DNA of 64,000 bases from NCBI RefSeq assembly GCF_019669985.1, contig NZ_AP019782.1, positions 3,954,825 through 4,018,824 of the forward strand. The letters are read 5' to 3'. The DNA is from Methylogaea oryzae. Lineage in GTDB: Bacteria > Pseudomonadota > Gammaproteobacteria > Methylococcales > Methylococcaceae. A program made the position numbers and the translations under genes. Positions 38,386 to 47,340 of the stretch are shown here, in pieces. How positions within the stretch are numbered: the first letter of the stretch is position 1; each line of letters starts with the position of its first letter. The notes under the pieces were generated by a model that saw nothing but the letters and a program-made list of their open reading frames with translations, did no database searches and had not been told where the DNA came from.

Positions 38386-40260
38386 TCAGGCGCTTTTCTT
38401 TTTTAAATGCACCAGCAGCAACGATATGGCCGCCGGGGTAACGCCGGGGATGCGCGCCGCCTGGCCCAGGGTCTCCGGGCATTGATTGCGCAATTTTTCC
38501 CGCACTTCGTTGGAAAGCCCCAGTACGTTGGCGTACTCGGCCGCTTCGGGCAGGCGAATGTCCTCGTAGCGGCGCGAGCGGTCGATCTCGGTGCGCTGGC
38601 GTTCGATGTAGCCGGCGTATTTAGCCTGGATTTCCACCTGCTCCAGAACCTTGTCGTCGCTTTCCCCGGCCAGGGCCGGCGCGAACGGCGCCAGCTGGCT
38701 TATGCTCACTTCCGGCCGGCGCAGCAGATCCAGCAAAGTGGCCTCCCGCTGCAAGGGGGTGGTCAATTGCTGATTCAACTGGGCGGCCTGCTCGCTGTTG
38801 GGCTGCATCCAGCTGGCGCCCAGCTCTTTGCCCAAACTCTCGATGGCGTCGCGCTTGCGACTGAAAGCCGCCCAGCGGGCATCGTCCACCAAGCCCAGTT
38901 CGCGGCCTTTTTCCGTCAATCGCAGGTCGGCGTTGTCCTCGCGCAGCAGCAACCGATATTCGGCGCGGCTGGTGAACATGCGGTAGGGTTCCTGGGTTCC
39001 GCTGGTGATAAGGTCGTCCACCATCACCCCCAGATAGGCTTCGTCGCGGTGGGGCGACCAGGGCTCCAGGTCTTTAGCCAGTCGCGCCGCATTGAGACCG
39101 GCCAGCAGCCCCTGGGCGGCGGCTTCCTCGTAGCCGGTGGTGCCGTTGATCTGGCCGGCCAGGAACAGGCCTTCCATGTGCTTGTGCTCCAGGGAAGCCC
39201 GCAAGTCGCGCGGGTCGAAAAAATCGTATTCGATGGCGTAGCCGGGCCGGACGATATGGGCGTTTTCGAAGCCGCGGACGGATCGCACCAGTTCGATCTG
39301 TACGTCGAAGGGCAGGCTGGTGGAAATGCCGTTGGGATAGAACTCGTGGGTATCCAGCCCCTCCGGCTCGACGAAAATCTGGTGGGAATCGCGCTCGGCA
39401 AAGCGCACCACCTTGTCCTCGATGGACGGGCAATAGCGCGGCCCCACCCCTTCGATGACGCCGGAATACATGGGAGACCTATCTAGGCCGCCGCGGATAA
39501 TGTCGTGGGTGCGCTCGTTGGTGCGGGTGATGTAGCAGCACACTTGGCGCGGATGTTCGTCGGCCGAGCCGAGGAAGGAAAACACCGGGGTCGGGTTGTC
39601 GCCTTCTTGCTCCTGCATCACGGAAAAGTCGATGCTGCGGCCGTCGATGCGGGGCGGCGTACCGGTTTTCAGGCGTCCGACGCGCAAGGCCAGTTCCCGC
39701 AAGCGGCTGGACAGGCGATTGGCGGGCGGGTCGCCGGCCCGGCCGCCTTCGTAGTTTTCCAGGCCGACGTGGATGCGGCCGCCCAGGAAAGTGCCCACCG
39801 TCAGCACCACGCCGCGCGCGCGGAAACTCAGCCCCATATCGGTCACCACGCCGACGGCGCGCTGGTTTTCCACCAACAGGTCGCGCACCGATTGCTGGAA
39901 CAGGGTGAGGTTGGGATGGTTTTCCAGGGCGTGACGCACCGCTTTCTTGTACAGGGTGCGGTCGGCCTGGGCGCGGGTGGCGCGCACCGCCGGACCTTTG
40001 CTGGCGTTGAGAATGCGGAATTGGATGCCGGCCTGGTCGATGGCGCGGGCCATGAGGCCGCCGAGGGCGTCTATTTCCTTGACCAGGTGTCCCTTGCCAA
40101 TGCCGCCGATGGCCGGGTTGCAGCTCATCTGGCCCAGGGTTTCGATGTTCTGCGTCAGCAGCAGGGTCTTAGCGCCGCTGCGCGCGGCGGCCAGCGCCGC
40201 TTCGGCGCCGGCGTGGCCGCCGCCGACCACGATGACATCGTATGGGGTGGGGTACTGCAT
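38386..40260 (-). CDS. mnmG: tRNA uridine-5-carboxymethylaminomethyl modification enzyme MnmG (GidA)
   Basis: 624 aa. FAD-binding [21 protein letters not shown] at the N-terminus, [36 protein letters not shown] and the C-terminal [19 protein letters not shown]. With MnmE it modifies the wobble uridine of several tRNAs (cmnm5U). In E. coli gidA lies beside oriC and its transcription affects initiation. Here a divergent operon (moxR-DUF58-tgpA) separates it from the oriC candidate at 44.2-44.8 kb. Confidence 0.98.
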   Translation of the reverse strand: MQYPTPYDVIVVGGGHAGAEAALAAARSGAKTLLLTQNIETLGQMSCNPAIGGIGKGHLVKEIDALGGLMARAIDQAGIQFRILNASKGPAVRATRAQADRTLYKKAVRHALENHPNLTLFQQSVRDLLVENQRAVGVVTDMGLSFRARGVVLTVGTFLGGRIHVGLENYEGGRAGDPPANRLSSRLRELALRVGRLKTGTPPRIDGRSIDFSVMQEQEGDNPTPVFSFLGSADEHPRQVCCYITRTNERTHDIIRGGLDRSPMYSGVIEGVGPRYCPSIEDKVVRFAERDSHQIFVEPEGLDTHEFYPNGISTSLPFDVQIELVRSVRGFENAHIVRPGYAIEYDFFDPRDLRASLEHKHMEGLFLAGQINGTTGYEEAAAQGLLAGLNAARLAKDLEPWSPHRDEAYLGVMVDDLITSGTQEPYRMFTSRAEYRLLLREDNADLRLTEKGRELGLVDDARWAAFSRKRDAIESLGKELGASWMQPNSEQAAQLNQQLTTPLQREATLLDLLRRPEVSISQLAPFAPALAGESDDKVLEQVEIQAKYAGYIERQRTEIDRSRRYEDIRLPEAAEYANVLGLSNEVREKLRNQCPETLGQAARIPGVTPAAISLLLVHLKKKSA

Positions 40261-40363
40261 ATACGGCTTGGTGTTCCGGGAAGAGAGGGGTGGATCCGGG
40301 TCGGATGCCCGCGAATTCGCTAGTATTACTCTACCATAGTCGCCCTTATCGACTCACGACGCC

Positions 40364-41278
40364 ATGCACAGCCTGCTCGATTCCTTCTTCTCCGCTGCCG
40401 GCCGTATCGTGCTGGGCAAGCCGGCCCAGATCAAGCTGGCCATGTGTTGCCTGCTGGCCCGCGGCCATTTGCTCATCGAGGACGTGCCCGGCGTCGGCAA
40501 GACCACCCTGGCCCACAGCCTGGCCCATTTGCTCGGGCTGCAATACCAAAGGGTGCAATTCACCAGCGACCTGTTGCCGGCCGACATTCTCGGCAGCACC
40601 GTCTTCGACGCGGCCAAGCAGACCTTCACTTTCCACCCCGGCGCGGTGTTCAGCCAAGTGCTGCTGGCGGACGAAATCAACCGCGCCACGCCCAAGTCGC
40701 AAAGCGCCCTGCTGGAGGCCATGGAGGAAAAGCAAGTGACGGTGGAGCGCTGCACTTATCCCTTGCCCACGCCGTTTTTCGTTATCGCCACGCAAAATCC
40801 GCTGTCGCAGATCGGCACGTTCCCCTTACCGGAATCCCAGCTGGATCGCTTCCTCATGTGCATCGGCCTCGGGTTTCCCGACCAAAGCGCCGAGCGCGCC
40901 CTGTTGAAAGGCGAAGATCGCCGCAGTTTGTTGCGGCACACGCCGCCTTGCATGGGGCCGGAACAACTGACCGGCTTGCAAGAGGCCGCCGCCGCGATCC
41001 ACGTATCCGACGCGCTGCTGGACTATCTGCAGGCGCTGATAAGCTACACCCGCCACAGCGGCGAGTACGAATACGGACTTTCGCCGCGCGCCGGCTTGGC
41101 GCTGCTGGCGGCGGCGCGCGCCTGGGCGTTTTTGGAGAAACGCGACATGGTGCTGCCGGAGGACTTGCAAACCTTGTTGCCAGCCGTCGCCGGCCACCGC
41201 CTGCGCCGCAGCAAGGGTTACGGCGGCTCGGCGGCGGACAGGGTGGCTCCGCTGCTGGAAAACGTCGCCATCCCCTAG
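40364..41278 (+). CDS. MoxR-family AAA+ ATPase
   Basis: 304 aa. Walker A EDVPGVGKTTLAHSLA, Walker B VLLADEINRATPKSQSALLEAMEEKQVT, sensor FFVIATQNP, and RAGLALLAAARAWAF are diagnostic of the MoxR MRP/APE2220 class. MoxR ATPases act as chaperones for assembly of complexes; with a following DUF58 and transglutaminase gene they form a widespread three-gene envelope or protein-maturation module. Starts the rightward operon, opposite to mnmG, with about 103 bp in between that must hold both promoters. Confidence 0.92.
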   Translation: MHSLLDSFFSAAGRIVLGKPAQIKLAMCCLLARGHLLIEDVPGVGKTTLAHSLAHLLGLQYQRVQFTSDLLPADILGSTVFDAAKQTFTFHPGAVFSQVLLADEINRATPKSQSALLEAMEEKQVTVERCTYPLPTPFFVIATQNPLSQIGTFPLPESQLDRFLMCIGLGFPDQSAERALLKGEDRRSLLRHTPPCMGPEQLTGLQEAAAAIHVSDALLDYLQALISYTRHSGEYEYGLSPRAGLALLAAARAWAFLEKRDMVLPEDLQTLLPAVAGHRLRRSKGYGGSAADRVAPLLENVAIP

Positions 41279-41287
41279 GCGGTTCCG

Positions 41288-42214
41288 GTGCGGTTGCCAC
41301 GGTATCCATTCGCCCGCCGCCGCAAGCCGTCTTCCGCGCCGCTGACGCTGGGCCAGCGCAATATCTACGTCTTTCCCAACCGTTGGGGCTGGAGCTTCGC
41401 CGGCCTGATCCTGCTATTCCTGCTAGTCGCCACCAACTACAACAACAACCTCAGTTTCCTGCTGGCTTTTCTGCTGGCCGCCATGGCGCTGATCTCGGCG
41501 GTCCATGGCCAGCGCAATCTGGCGGGCCTGGTTCTTAAGCCCGGCAAAGCCGGCGCGGCGTTTCTAGGAGAAGAACTGCCGTTCACCCTGCTGCTCGGCG
41601 ATTCCCGACAACGCCCCCGCTTCGCGTTGCAAATCGGCTTTAAAGAAGGCGTAAGCCAAGAACTGTCGTTGCCGGCAGGCGATGACGCCGTGGTGCTGAC
41701 CCTGCGCCCCCGGCAAAGGGGGCGGTGCAATCCAGGCGCTGTGGTGGTGGAAAGCCGTTATCCGTTGGGACTGTTCCGCGTTTGGAGCCGCCTCGCCTTC
41801 GACTGGAACGGCTTGGTATATCCCGCGCCCGCTTCCACCGCCGAGCCACTGCCGTTTGCATCGGGCGGGGACGATCCCGGCAGCAACGACGGTGGGGACG
41901 ATTTCAGCGGCTTTCGCGCCTATCAAGCGGGCGATGCTCCGAAACGCGTGCATTGGAAAAGCTACGCCCAAGGTCGCGGCATGCTGACGCGCGTTTACCG
42001 CCACGGCGGACAGAAACAACTTTGGCTGGATTGGAATGCGGCGACGGACGACGGCGTGGAGGCCAAGCTCAGCCGTCTATGCCGCTGGGTGCTGGACGCG
42101 GAACATAGCGGCCAGGTTTACGGCTTGCGCCTGCCAAACCGGGAAATATCGCCGGATCGCGGCCTCGCCCACCAAGCCGCCTGCCTGGAAGCTCTGGCGC
42201 TATTCCAACGATGA
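41288..42214 (+). CDS. DUF58-family protein
   Basis: 308 aa from a GTG 9 bp after the moxR stop. An N-terminal pair of hydrophobic helices (WGWSFAGLILLFLLVATNYN, LSFLLAFLLAAMALIS) anchors it in the inner membrane. The rest holds the DUF58 core with GDDFSGFRAYQAGDAPKRVHWKSYA, the segment that contacts partner proteins. Family function is unclear; the operon context (MoxR and TgpA) points to envelope protein maturation or stress response. Confidence 0.9.
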   Translation: MRLPRYPFARRRKPSSAPLTLGQRNIYVFPNRWGWSFAGLILLFLLVATNYNNNLSFLLAFLLAAMALISAVHGQRNLAGLVLKPGKAGAAFLGEELPFTLLLGDSRQRPRFALQIGFKEGVSQELSLPAGDDAVVLTLRPRQRGRCNPGAVVVESRYPLGLFRVWSRLAFDWNGLVYPAPASTAEPLPFASGGDDPGSNDGGDDFSGFRAYQAGDAPKRVHWKSYAQGRGMLTRVYRHGGQKQLWLDWNAATDDGVEAKLSRLCRWVLDAEHSGQVYGLRLPNREISPDRGLAHQAACLEALALFQR

Positions 42215-44166
42215 ACGAGCCCAAGCGCATCCCGCCGGCGTCCCAAATGCGGGAGCTCATTGCGGCGCTGGCTTTAGCCGGGCTACCCCACGCCGCCAAT
42301 TTGGCCTACGGGCCGGTGGCGCTGTTTTACCTCATGCTGGCCTATCGCTACCTGGCCATTGACCGGCCGGCGCTGCTGCCGGGCAAAAAACTGCTGATAA
42401 GCGCGGCCCTGGCCGCCGCAGCGATGGTTTGGCAACAGTCCGGCGGTATCTTCGGCAAAAGCGCCGGTTCCGCGTTGTTGTTGGCCGGCGTCGGGCTCAA
42501 ATTGCTCGAAATGCATGATCGCCGGGATTGGTACGTGGTTGTCGCAGCGGCTTATTTATTGGCCCTGACCCAGTTCCTGTTCAGCCAAGCCATTCCCATG
42601 GCCGCCTACTTGGTGGCCGTGGTCGTTATGCTGACGGCCGTATTGATCGGCATGCATTGCGGCAAAGCCGCCGTGCCGTTGCCGCTACGGTTGCGCCAAA
42701 GCGCCGCGTTGGCGGCGCAGGCTCTGCCACTGGCCGCGCTGCTGTTCGTGCTGGCGCCGCGCTTGCCGGGGCCGTTGTGGAACCTGCCCCAGGACAAAAC
42801 CGCCACCAGCGGATTGAGCGATCGACTGGAACCGGGCAGCATCAACCAGCTGGGGCTATCCGACGCGGTGGCTTTCCGAGTCAATTTCAACGGCGCTCCG
42901 CCGCCGCAAAACCGCCTGTACTGGCGCGGCCCGGTATTTTGGTGGACCGACGGGCGTCGCTGGGAAATGCGCGAACTTCCGCCGCTGTCCAATGCGGCGG
43001 CAGCCTATTCCGGAACGGCTGTGGATTATTCCGTGGTGCTGGAACCCCATGGCCGCAACTGGCTGCTGGCCTTGGATCTGCCGCAGCAATTCCCTGCCGA
43101 TGGCCATTTGAGCGGCGACTTCGTGCTGCTCGCCAAAAATCCCGTCAACGACCGGCGCTTGCTGCGCTTGCGTTCCTATACGGACTTTCGCTACCCGGAA
43201 TTGAGTGCCGCCGAAAAACGCCTGGGACTGCAATTGCCCAAGGAAAGCTCGGAAGCGCTGCATCGTCTGGTCGCCCAGTGGCGCGAAGGCCGCGACGACG
43301 CCCAGGTGGTTCGACAAGCCTTGGCGTATTTTCACGACAACGACTTCCATTACACCTTACATCCTCCGCTGTTGACCGAGCGGCCGGTGGAGCGCTTCCT
43401 GCTGGAAACGCGGCGCGGCTTTTGCGAACACTACGCCACGTCATTCGCGGTACTGATGCGCCTAGCCGGCATACCGGCCCGCGTGGTTACCGGTTATCAA
43501 GGCGGGTTGTGGAACGATGTGGGGGAGTTCCTCGAAGTCAGGCAAAGCGATGCTCACGCCTGGGCCGAAGTCTGGTTGAACGGTAGCGGTTGGGTGCGAG
43601 TGGATCCCACCGCCGCCGTGGCGCCGGAAAGGGTGGAAAGACCGGTGGTCGCGGAAGTCGTCTCGGTCGATGGCGGACGCGGCGTGGAATCGGATTCCAA
43701 CGGCTTCTCCCTGGCGCCATGGGTGCTTCCGGCCAAAACCCTTTGGGCCAATGTGGATCACGGCTGGCATCGCTGGGTGCTGGGCTACGACCACAACGCC
43801 CGCGAAAAAGCGCTGCAATGGCTGAACGGCGGCCATTGGCCGAAGACGCTCGGCTGGCTGTCTCTGGCGCTATTGGGCGTTTCCGCCCCTTTCGCTTGGA
43901 GCTTATGGCGAAGCGAGCGCCTGCAAACACGGGATCCCGCTCTGCGCAGTTATCAACGCTTTTGCAAAAAGCTGGATCGCCTGGGGCTGCCCCGTCGTTC
44001 CAGCGAAGGCCCGCAAGCCTACGCCGCCAGGATAGCGCGACACTTGCCGCGGCTTGCTAGCCAAGCACATGAAATTACTGACATTTATCTGCGCTTGCGG
44101 TATGGCGGGGAAAGCGGATCCGGCTTGCTGGAAGCGCTGAGGATCAAGGTCCGGCGGCTTAAATAA
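42211..44166 (+). CDS. tgpA: TgpA-like membrane transglutaminase (DUF3488/DUF4129)
   Basis: 651 aa. Begins at an ATG overlapping the DUF58 stop by 4 bp (ATGA), so translation is coupled. About five transmembrane helices in the first 190 residues (DUF3488) are followed by a periplasmic transglutaminase core with the catalytic triad: Cys in RRGFCEHYATSFAVLM, His in SDAHAWAEVWL and Asp in RVDPTAAV. A late transmembrane helix (TLGWLSLALLGVSAPFAWSLW) precedes a C-terminal DUF4129 tail. Homologs such as Pseudomonas TgpA are important for viability; the periplasmic substrate is unknown. Confidence 0.92.
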   Translation: MNEPKRIPPASQMRELIAALALAGLPHAANLAYGPVALFYLMLAYRYLAIDRPALLPGKKLLISAALAAAAMVWQQSGGIFGKSAGSALLLAGVGLKLLEMHDRRDWYVVVAAAYLLALTQFLFSQAIPMAAYLVAVVVMLTAVLIGMHCGKAAVPLPLRLRQSAALAAQALPLAALLFVLAPRLPGPLWNLPQDKTATSGLSDRLEPGSINQLGLSDAVAFRVNFNGAPPPQNRLYWRGPVFWWTDGRRWEMRELPPLSNAAAAYSGTAVDYSVVLEPHGRNWLLALDLPQQFPADGHLSGDFVLLAKNPVNDRRLLRLRSYTDFRYPELSAAEKRLGLQLPKESSEALHRLVAQWREGRDDAQVVRQALAYFHDNDFHYTLHPPLLTERPVERFLLETRRGFCEHYATSFAVLMRLAGIPARVVTGYQGGLWNDVGEFLEVRQSDAHAWAEVWLNGSGWVRVDPTAAVAPERVERPVVAEVVSVDGGRGVESDSNGFSLAPWVLPAKTLWANVDHGWHRWVLGYDHNAREKALQWLNGGHWPKTLGWLSLALLGVSAPFAWSLWRSERLQTRDPALRSYQRFCKKLDRLGLPRRSSEGPQAYAARIARHLPRLASQAHEITDIYLRLRYGGESGSGLLEALRIKVRRLK

Positions 44167-44265
44167 ATTTAAATGGTTTTAGAGAATTTTTATATTTATA
44201 AGGCAAAGCGCCTCCTGTGTATGATCGCCTTCGGTTCTTAGAACCACGCTTCCTGCAGCTGGCGT

Positions 44266-44300
44266 GCAAAGCTGTGCATAAAGTTGTGGAAGGGTGTGGA
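44266..44300 (+). repeat. oriC DnaA-box cluster, copy 1
   Basis: 35-bp unit GCAAAGCTGTGCATAA followed by AGTTGTGGAAGGGTGTGGA. It is 27/35 identical to copy 2 at 44639-44673 with the same length. It contains the only perfect DnaA box plus two weaker TGTGGA half-sites at 10-bp spacing. Confidence 0.65.
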
Positions 44301-44532
44301 TTCTTTGTGCGGAAAACACCGGCAAGCGATTTCAGGCGGTCGATACACAGGTAAAACGGCGTTTTCTCAACAGGATTTCCGACCATTTTTCGGTTCCGCA
44401 TGAGAGGCATTGCTGGCGACGGAATTTCTACCATCGGGCGCTGGAAAAAAATCCCGGAAAAATTTCAAGCTTATTTTTCGACTAAACGAGTGGAATCGGC
44501 GGTCGAGGGAAAGACCTTGCGAAAAATGAGCG

Positions 44533-44577
44533 CTTAATCAATGTAAATACTTTCAAAGAAATTTTATATTGATTAAG
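44533..44577. repeat. AT-rich 10-bp inverted repeat in the second oriC module
   Basis: CTTAATCAAT (44533-44542) and ATTGATTAAG (44568-44577) are perfectly complementary with a 25-nt AT-rich spacer. This lies at the position expected for an unwinding element upstream of box cluster copy 2. The corresponding tract in the first module is AT-rich but lacks the inverted repeat. Confidence 0.6.
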
Positions 44578-44638
44578 GAAGCCCCATTCTGTGCACAGAC
44601 CGTTGGAGGCTAGATGAGACAAGGCTTGTGACGCTGTC

Positions 44639-44673
44639 GCAAAGTTGTGCACAAGTCTGTGGAGGACTGTGGA
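44639..44673 (+). repeat. oriC DnaA-box cluster, copy 2
   Basis: 35-bp unit GCAAAGTTGTGCACAA followed by GTCTGTGGAGGACTGTGGA, aligned without gaps to copy 1. Its central TTGTGCACAA is a palindrome that matches the DnaA box 8/9 on both strands. Confidence 0.65.
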
Positions 44674-44831
44674 CGAAGTGTTCATGGAACCGTCCAATGT
44701 TTTGTCCAAGCGTTTATACACGCCGTTGACGACCTGTTTTCAACAGGCTCCAGACGGCTTGCATTGTGTGTCGTTTTTGGCAATGCTTAAGAACGACCGT
44801 TTTTTGTCCTAGAGCTAAGAGGTAAGCAACC

Positions 44832-45230
44832 ATGTTAAGAAAGTGTTCTACGGTGATCGTGGCTGTAGCCGCGTTGGGTGTGACCGGTTGCGCCGAATAT
44901 GGCGGGTATACGCCGACGGTGGATACGTATAACGATCCCAATGCGCAACATCTCACCGGTGATATGCAGGACTGCAAGGCGTTGGCCAAACAAGCGTCTG
45001 GCGGCGGCGTGAAAAGCACGGCCACCGGTGCGGCGGTGGGCGGTTTGGTCGGCGCCGCCGCCGGTGCGGCCATGGGGGCTGTCGTGGGCAGCCCGGGCAC
45101 CGGCGCAGCTTTGGGTGCGGCGGCGGGCGGTATCGGCGGCGGCGCCTACAAAGGCGTTAGTTCCGACGAGGATTACAAGAACGCCTACAGAACTTGCATG
45201 CGCAAGCGCGGCCACAACGTGATCGACTAA
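44832..45230 (+). CDS. Glycine-zipper lipoprotein
   Basis: 132 aa. Signal peptide with lipobox (VAALGVTGC, Cys20 lipidated) leads into a Gly/Ala-rich double-helix zipper (GAAVGGLVGAAAGAAMGAVVG) and a C-terminal DYKNAYRTCMRKRGH. Family members sit in or on the outer membrane and often affect envelope integrity. A strong ribosome-binding site (GAGGTAAG) precedes the ATG. A rho-independent terminator follows 29 bp after the stop. It flanks the oriC candidate directly. Confidence 0.82.
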   Translation: MLRKCSTVIVAVAALGVTGCAEYGGYTPTVDTYNDPNAQHLTGDMQDCKALAKQASGGGVKSTATGAAVGGLVGAAAGAAMGAVVGSPGTGAALGAAAGGIGGGAYKGVSSDEDYKNAYRTCMRKRGHNVID

Positions 45231-45259
45231 GCGCGGGGCGAATCGCCTTAAACGACGAA

Positions 45260-45295
45260 GGGGGAAGCGGCTAACCGCTTCCCCCTTTGTTTTTC
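45260..45295 (+). terminator. Terminator after the glycine-zipper gene
   Basis: Perfect 11-bp stem GGGGGAAGCGG / CCGCTTCCCCC with loop CTAA, followed by TTTGTTTTT. A textbook intrinsic terminator for the rightward gene; it lies between the convergent motB stop as well. Confidence 0.9.
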
Positions 45296-45317
45296 AGCGT
45301 ATTTTCGGTAGCCGTTG

Positions 45318-46199
45318 TTATTGGCGCTTTGGCGCGGTGGCTTCTTCGCTTTTCAAGGCGGCTTCTTCCGCTTCCTTGGTCATGACGATGATGTTGATGC
45401 GCCGGTTGATGGGATTGAGCGAGTTGGTTTTGTCGTAAGGAATGGAGGAAGACACGCCGACGACGCGGGCGACTTTGTTTTCCGGCAAGCCGCCGCTCAA
45501 TAATTCCCGCCGCGCCGCGTTGGCCCGATCGGACGACAGTTCCCAGTTGCTGTAGCCCGCATTGGAAAGGAAAGGCGTCGAGTCGGTATGGCCGCTGATG
45601 CTGATGCGGTTGGGTACTTTGGCGATGGTGCCGGCCAGCTCACGAAGTATGGCGCGGGTGTACGACTCCAGCGTGGAACTGCCCATCGCGAACATGGGGC
45701 GGTTTTCTTTATCGACGATTTGTATGCGCAACCCTTCCGGCGTAATGTCGATGAGCAATTGATCCTTGAACGGCGCTAAGGCTTGGCTGGCGCGAATTTC
45801 GTTTTGCAGCTCGCTTTTCAATTCCTCCAGCCGCTGTTGCTCGATCGCCTTCGCCATGGTTTCGTTGGGCGTCTCGGTGTCGTCGGGGTTTTCTTTGGCG
45901 GCTTCCAGTTGGATGACGCTGCTCGCGGTGCCCAATTGGCCGCTGGCGGGAATCATATTGGTGCTCGCGCCGCCGGCGCCTTCGCCGGCGGCGGTGTTGG
46001 AGCCGACGCCGTAAGGATCGTTGAAATATTTGGAGATGGCCGCCTTTTGTTCCGGCGTGGTGGAGCTGGTCAGCCACATCACCATGAAAAAGGCCATCAG
46101 CGCGGTGACGAAGTCGGCGAAGGCGACTTTCCAGGATCCTCCATGGGCGCCGTGGACGACTTTTTTGACGCGTTTTACGACTATCGGTTGGCCTTCCAC
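45318..46199 (-). CDS. motB: Flagellar motor stator protein MotB
   Basis: 293 aa. Single transmembrane helix with the proton-carrying Asp29 (WKVAFADFVTALMAFFMVMWL), then a plug and linker, and a C-terminal OmpA/MotB peptidoglycan-binding domain (ISGHTDSTPF, SDRANAARREL, RRINIIVMTKE). Stators of MotA4/5MotB2 use proton flow to turn the flagellum. It follows motA by 14 bp. No other flagellar gene is in view. Confidence 0.95.
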   Translation of the reverse strand: MEGQPIVVKRVKKVVHGAHGGSWKVAFADFVTALMAFFMVMWLTSSTTPEQKAAISKYFNDPYGVGSNTAAGEGAGGASTNMIPASGQLGTASSVIQLEAAKENPDDTETPNETMAKAIEQQRLEELKSELQNEIRASQALAPFKDQLLIDITPEGLRIQIVDKENRPMFAMGSSTLESYTRAILRELAGTIAKVPNRISISGHTDSTPFLSNAGYSNWELSSDRANAARRELLSGGLPENKVARVVGVSSSIPYDKTNSLNPINRRINIIVMTKEAEEAALKSEEATAPKRQ

Positions 46200-46213
46200 G
46201 GGCTGCCTTTATG

Positions 46214-47089
46214 TCAGGATGAAGCGGAGGAAGAGGCTTTGGCGTTTTTCACGTATTCCTCCAACTCGAGGAATCCGGGCCGTTCCGAAGCGTAAATGGT
46301 TTTGCGGCCGAACTCGATGGCGATTTGCGGTGCGTAGCCCTGCAGCGAAGCCAGGATCGTGGTTTTCAGGCAGATGAAATACTGGCCTTCTTCCCGCGCC
46401 TCGTGCCCTAGCGCGCCGGCCATTGGGGCAAAAACGCCGTAAGCCAGCAAAATGCCCATGAAAGTTCCCACCAAGGCGGCCGCGACGTGGTGGCCGATGG
46501 ATGCGGTGTCGCCGCCGAGGGAGCCCATCGTGATCACGATGCCCAGCACGGCCGCCACGATGCCGAAGGCGGGCAGGCCGTCGGCCACCTTGCCCAAGGC
46601 TTCCGAAGGAAGCGCCGATTCGTGGTGGTGGGTTTCCAGTTCCACGTCCATCAAGCTCTCGATTTCGATGGGGTTCATGGTGCCGGACACCATCAAGCGC
46701 AAATAGTCCGAAATGAAATCCAGAATATGGTGGTCGGAGGTCAGCTGGGGGTATTTAGTGAAAATAGGGCTGTTGGCCGGGTCTTCGATGTCCGACTCCA
46801 GGGCCAGCAGGCCTTGCATGCGGGCTTTGTTCAGCAACTCGAACAGCATGGCCAGGCTGTCCATGTAAAGTTGTTTCTTGTACTTGGAACCTTTGATCAA
46901 CACCCCCAACTTACCCATCACCTGTTTAATGATGTAAAACGGGTTCGTGACGATGAAAGCGCCGCCGGCAGCTCCGCCGATGATCAATACTTCGTAGGGC
47001 TGGACGACCGCGAGCAGGTTGCCGCCTTCGCCGATAAAACCGCCGATGATGCTGCCGAAGAGTACGATGACGCCAACGATTGTGTTCAT
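46214..47089 (-). CDS. motA: Flagellar motor stator protein MotA
   Basis: 291 aa. Four transmembrane segments, with the N-terminal VGVIVLFGSIIGGFIGEGG, the cytoplasmic loop containing DVELETHHHESALP, and the C-terminal pair with GIVAAVLGIVITMGSLGG and VAAALVGTFMGILLAYGVFAPMAGAL. Conserved prolines in the third and fourth helices are present. Upstream 250 bp contain its promoter; a TTGACA hexamer on the minus strand at 47205-47210 is a possible but weakly supported -35. Confidence 0.95.
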   Translation of the reverse strand: MNTIVGVIVLFGSIIGGFIGEGGNLLAVVQPYEVLIIGGAAGGAFIVTNPFYIIKQVMGKLGVLIKGSKYKKQLYMDSLAMLFELLNKARMQGLLALESDIEDPANSPIFTKYPQLTSDHHILDFISDYLRLMVSGTMNPIEIESLMDVELETHHHESALPSEALGKVADGLPAFGIVAAVLGIVITMGSLGGDTASIGHHVAAALVGTFMGILLAYGVFAPMAGALGHEAREEGQYFICLKTTILASLQGYAPQIAIEFGRKTIYASERPGFLELEEYVKNAKASSSASS

Positions 47090-47340
47090 GCTTGACTAGC
47101 GGATTTGTGCCGACCGGTGAACGGCGAATAATTACGCCTCGTTTGCCGCGACGGTCGGAATGCCATGGCCTATGTTAAACAACTCTGCTGGACGCTCCAC
47201 GGCTTGTCAAGGCGCAATCGGGACGGTGTTGGGAAGGCAGTCTGGGCCGATACGACAGGGGGTGGCCTGCGGTGACATTCGGCTGCGCATTGGTGTAGAG
47301 TGGCCTTTCGTTGCCTATTGTCATTATTGAGCGAAGTCCT

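Larger units (their letters stand above)
44167..44831. other. oriC: Candidate chromosomal replication origin (oriC)
   Basis: 665 bp without a gene, clearly AT-richer than the surroundings. It contains a perfect DnaA box on the minus strand (TTATGCACA, 44273-44281) and near-matches TCATACACA (44216-44224, minus), TTGTGCACA (44645-44653, also on the other strand), TTATACACG (44714-44722) and several 7/9 matches. Two AT tracts (44161-44202 and 44533-44577) each precede a box cluster, as an unwinding element would. Position beside mnmG-rsmG-parAB and within 20 kb of rpmH fits. Only one GATC was seen, so Dam/SeqA control as in E. coli is not suggested. The rpmH-dnaA junction just past the window's end is a rival origin site. 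Confidence 0.65.

Noticed and set aside
44733..44747. CCTGTTTTCAACAGG inverted repeat as a LexA box
   Set aside because: The half-sites have 5 nt between CTGT and ACAG instead of 8, so it does not fit the LexA consensus; it may belong to oriC structure.
47181..47210. Possible sigma-70 promoter of motA (TTGACA, then AGAGTT at 18 nt)
   Set aside because: The -10 hexamer is poor and no sigma-28 match (TAAA..GCCGATAA) was found, so not listed as a feature.
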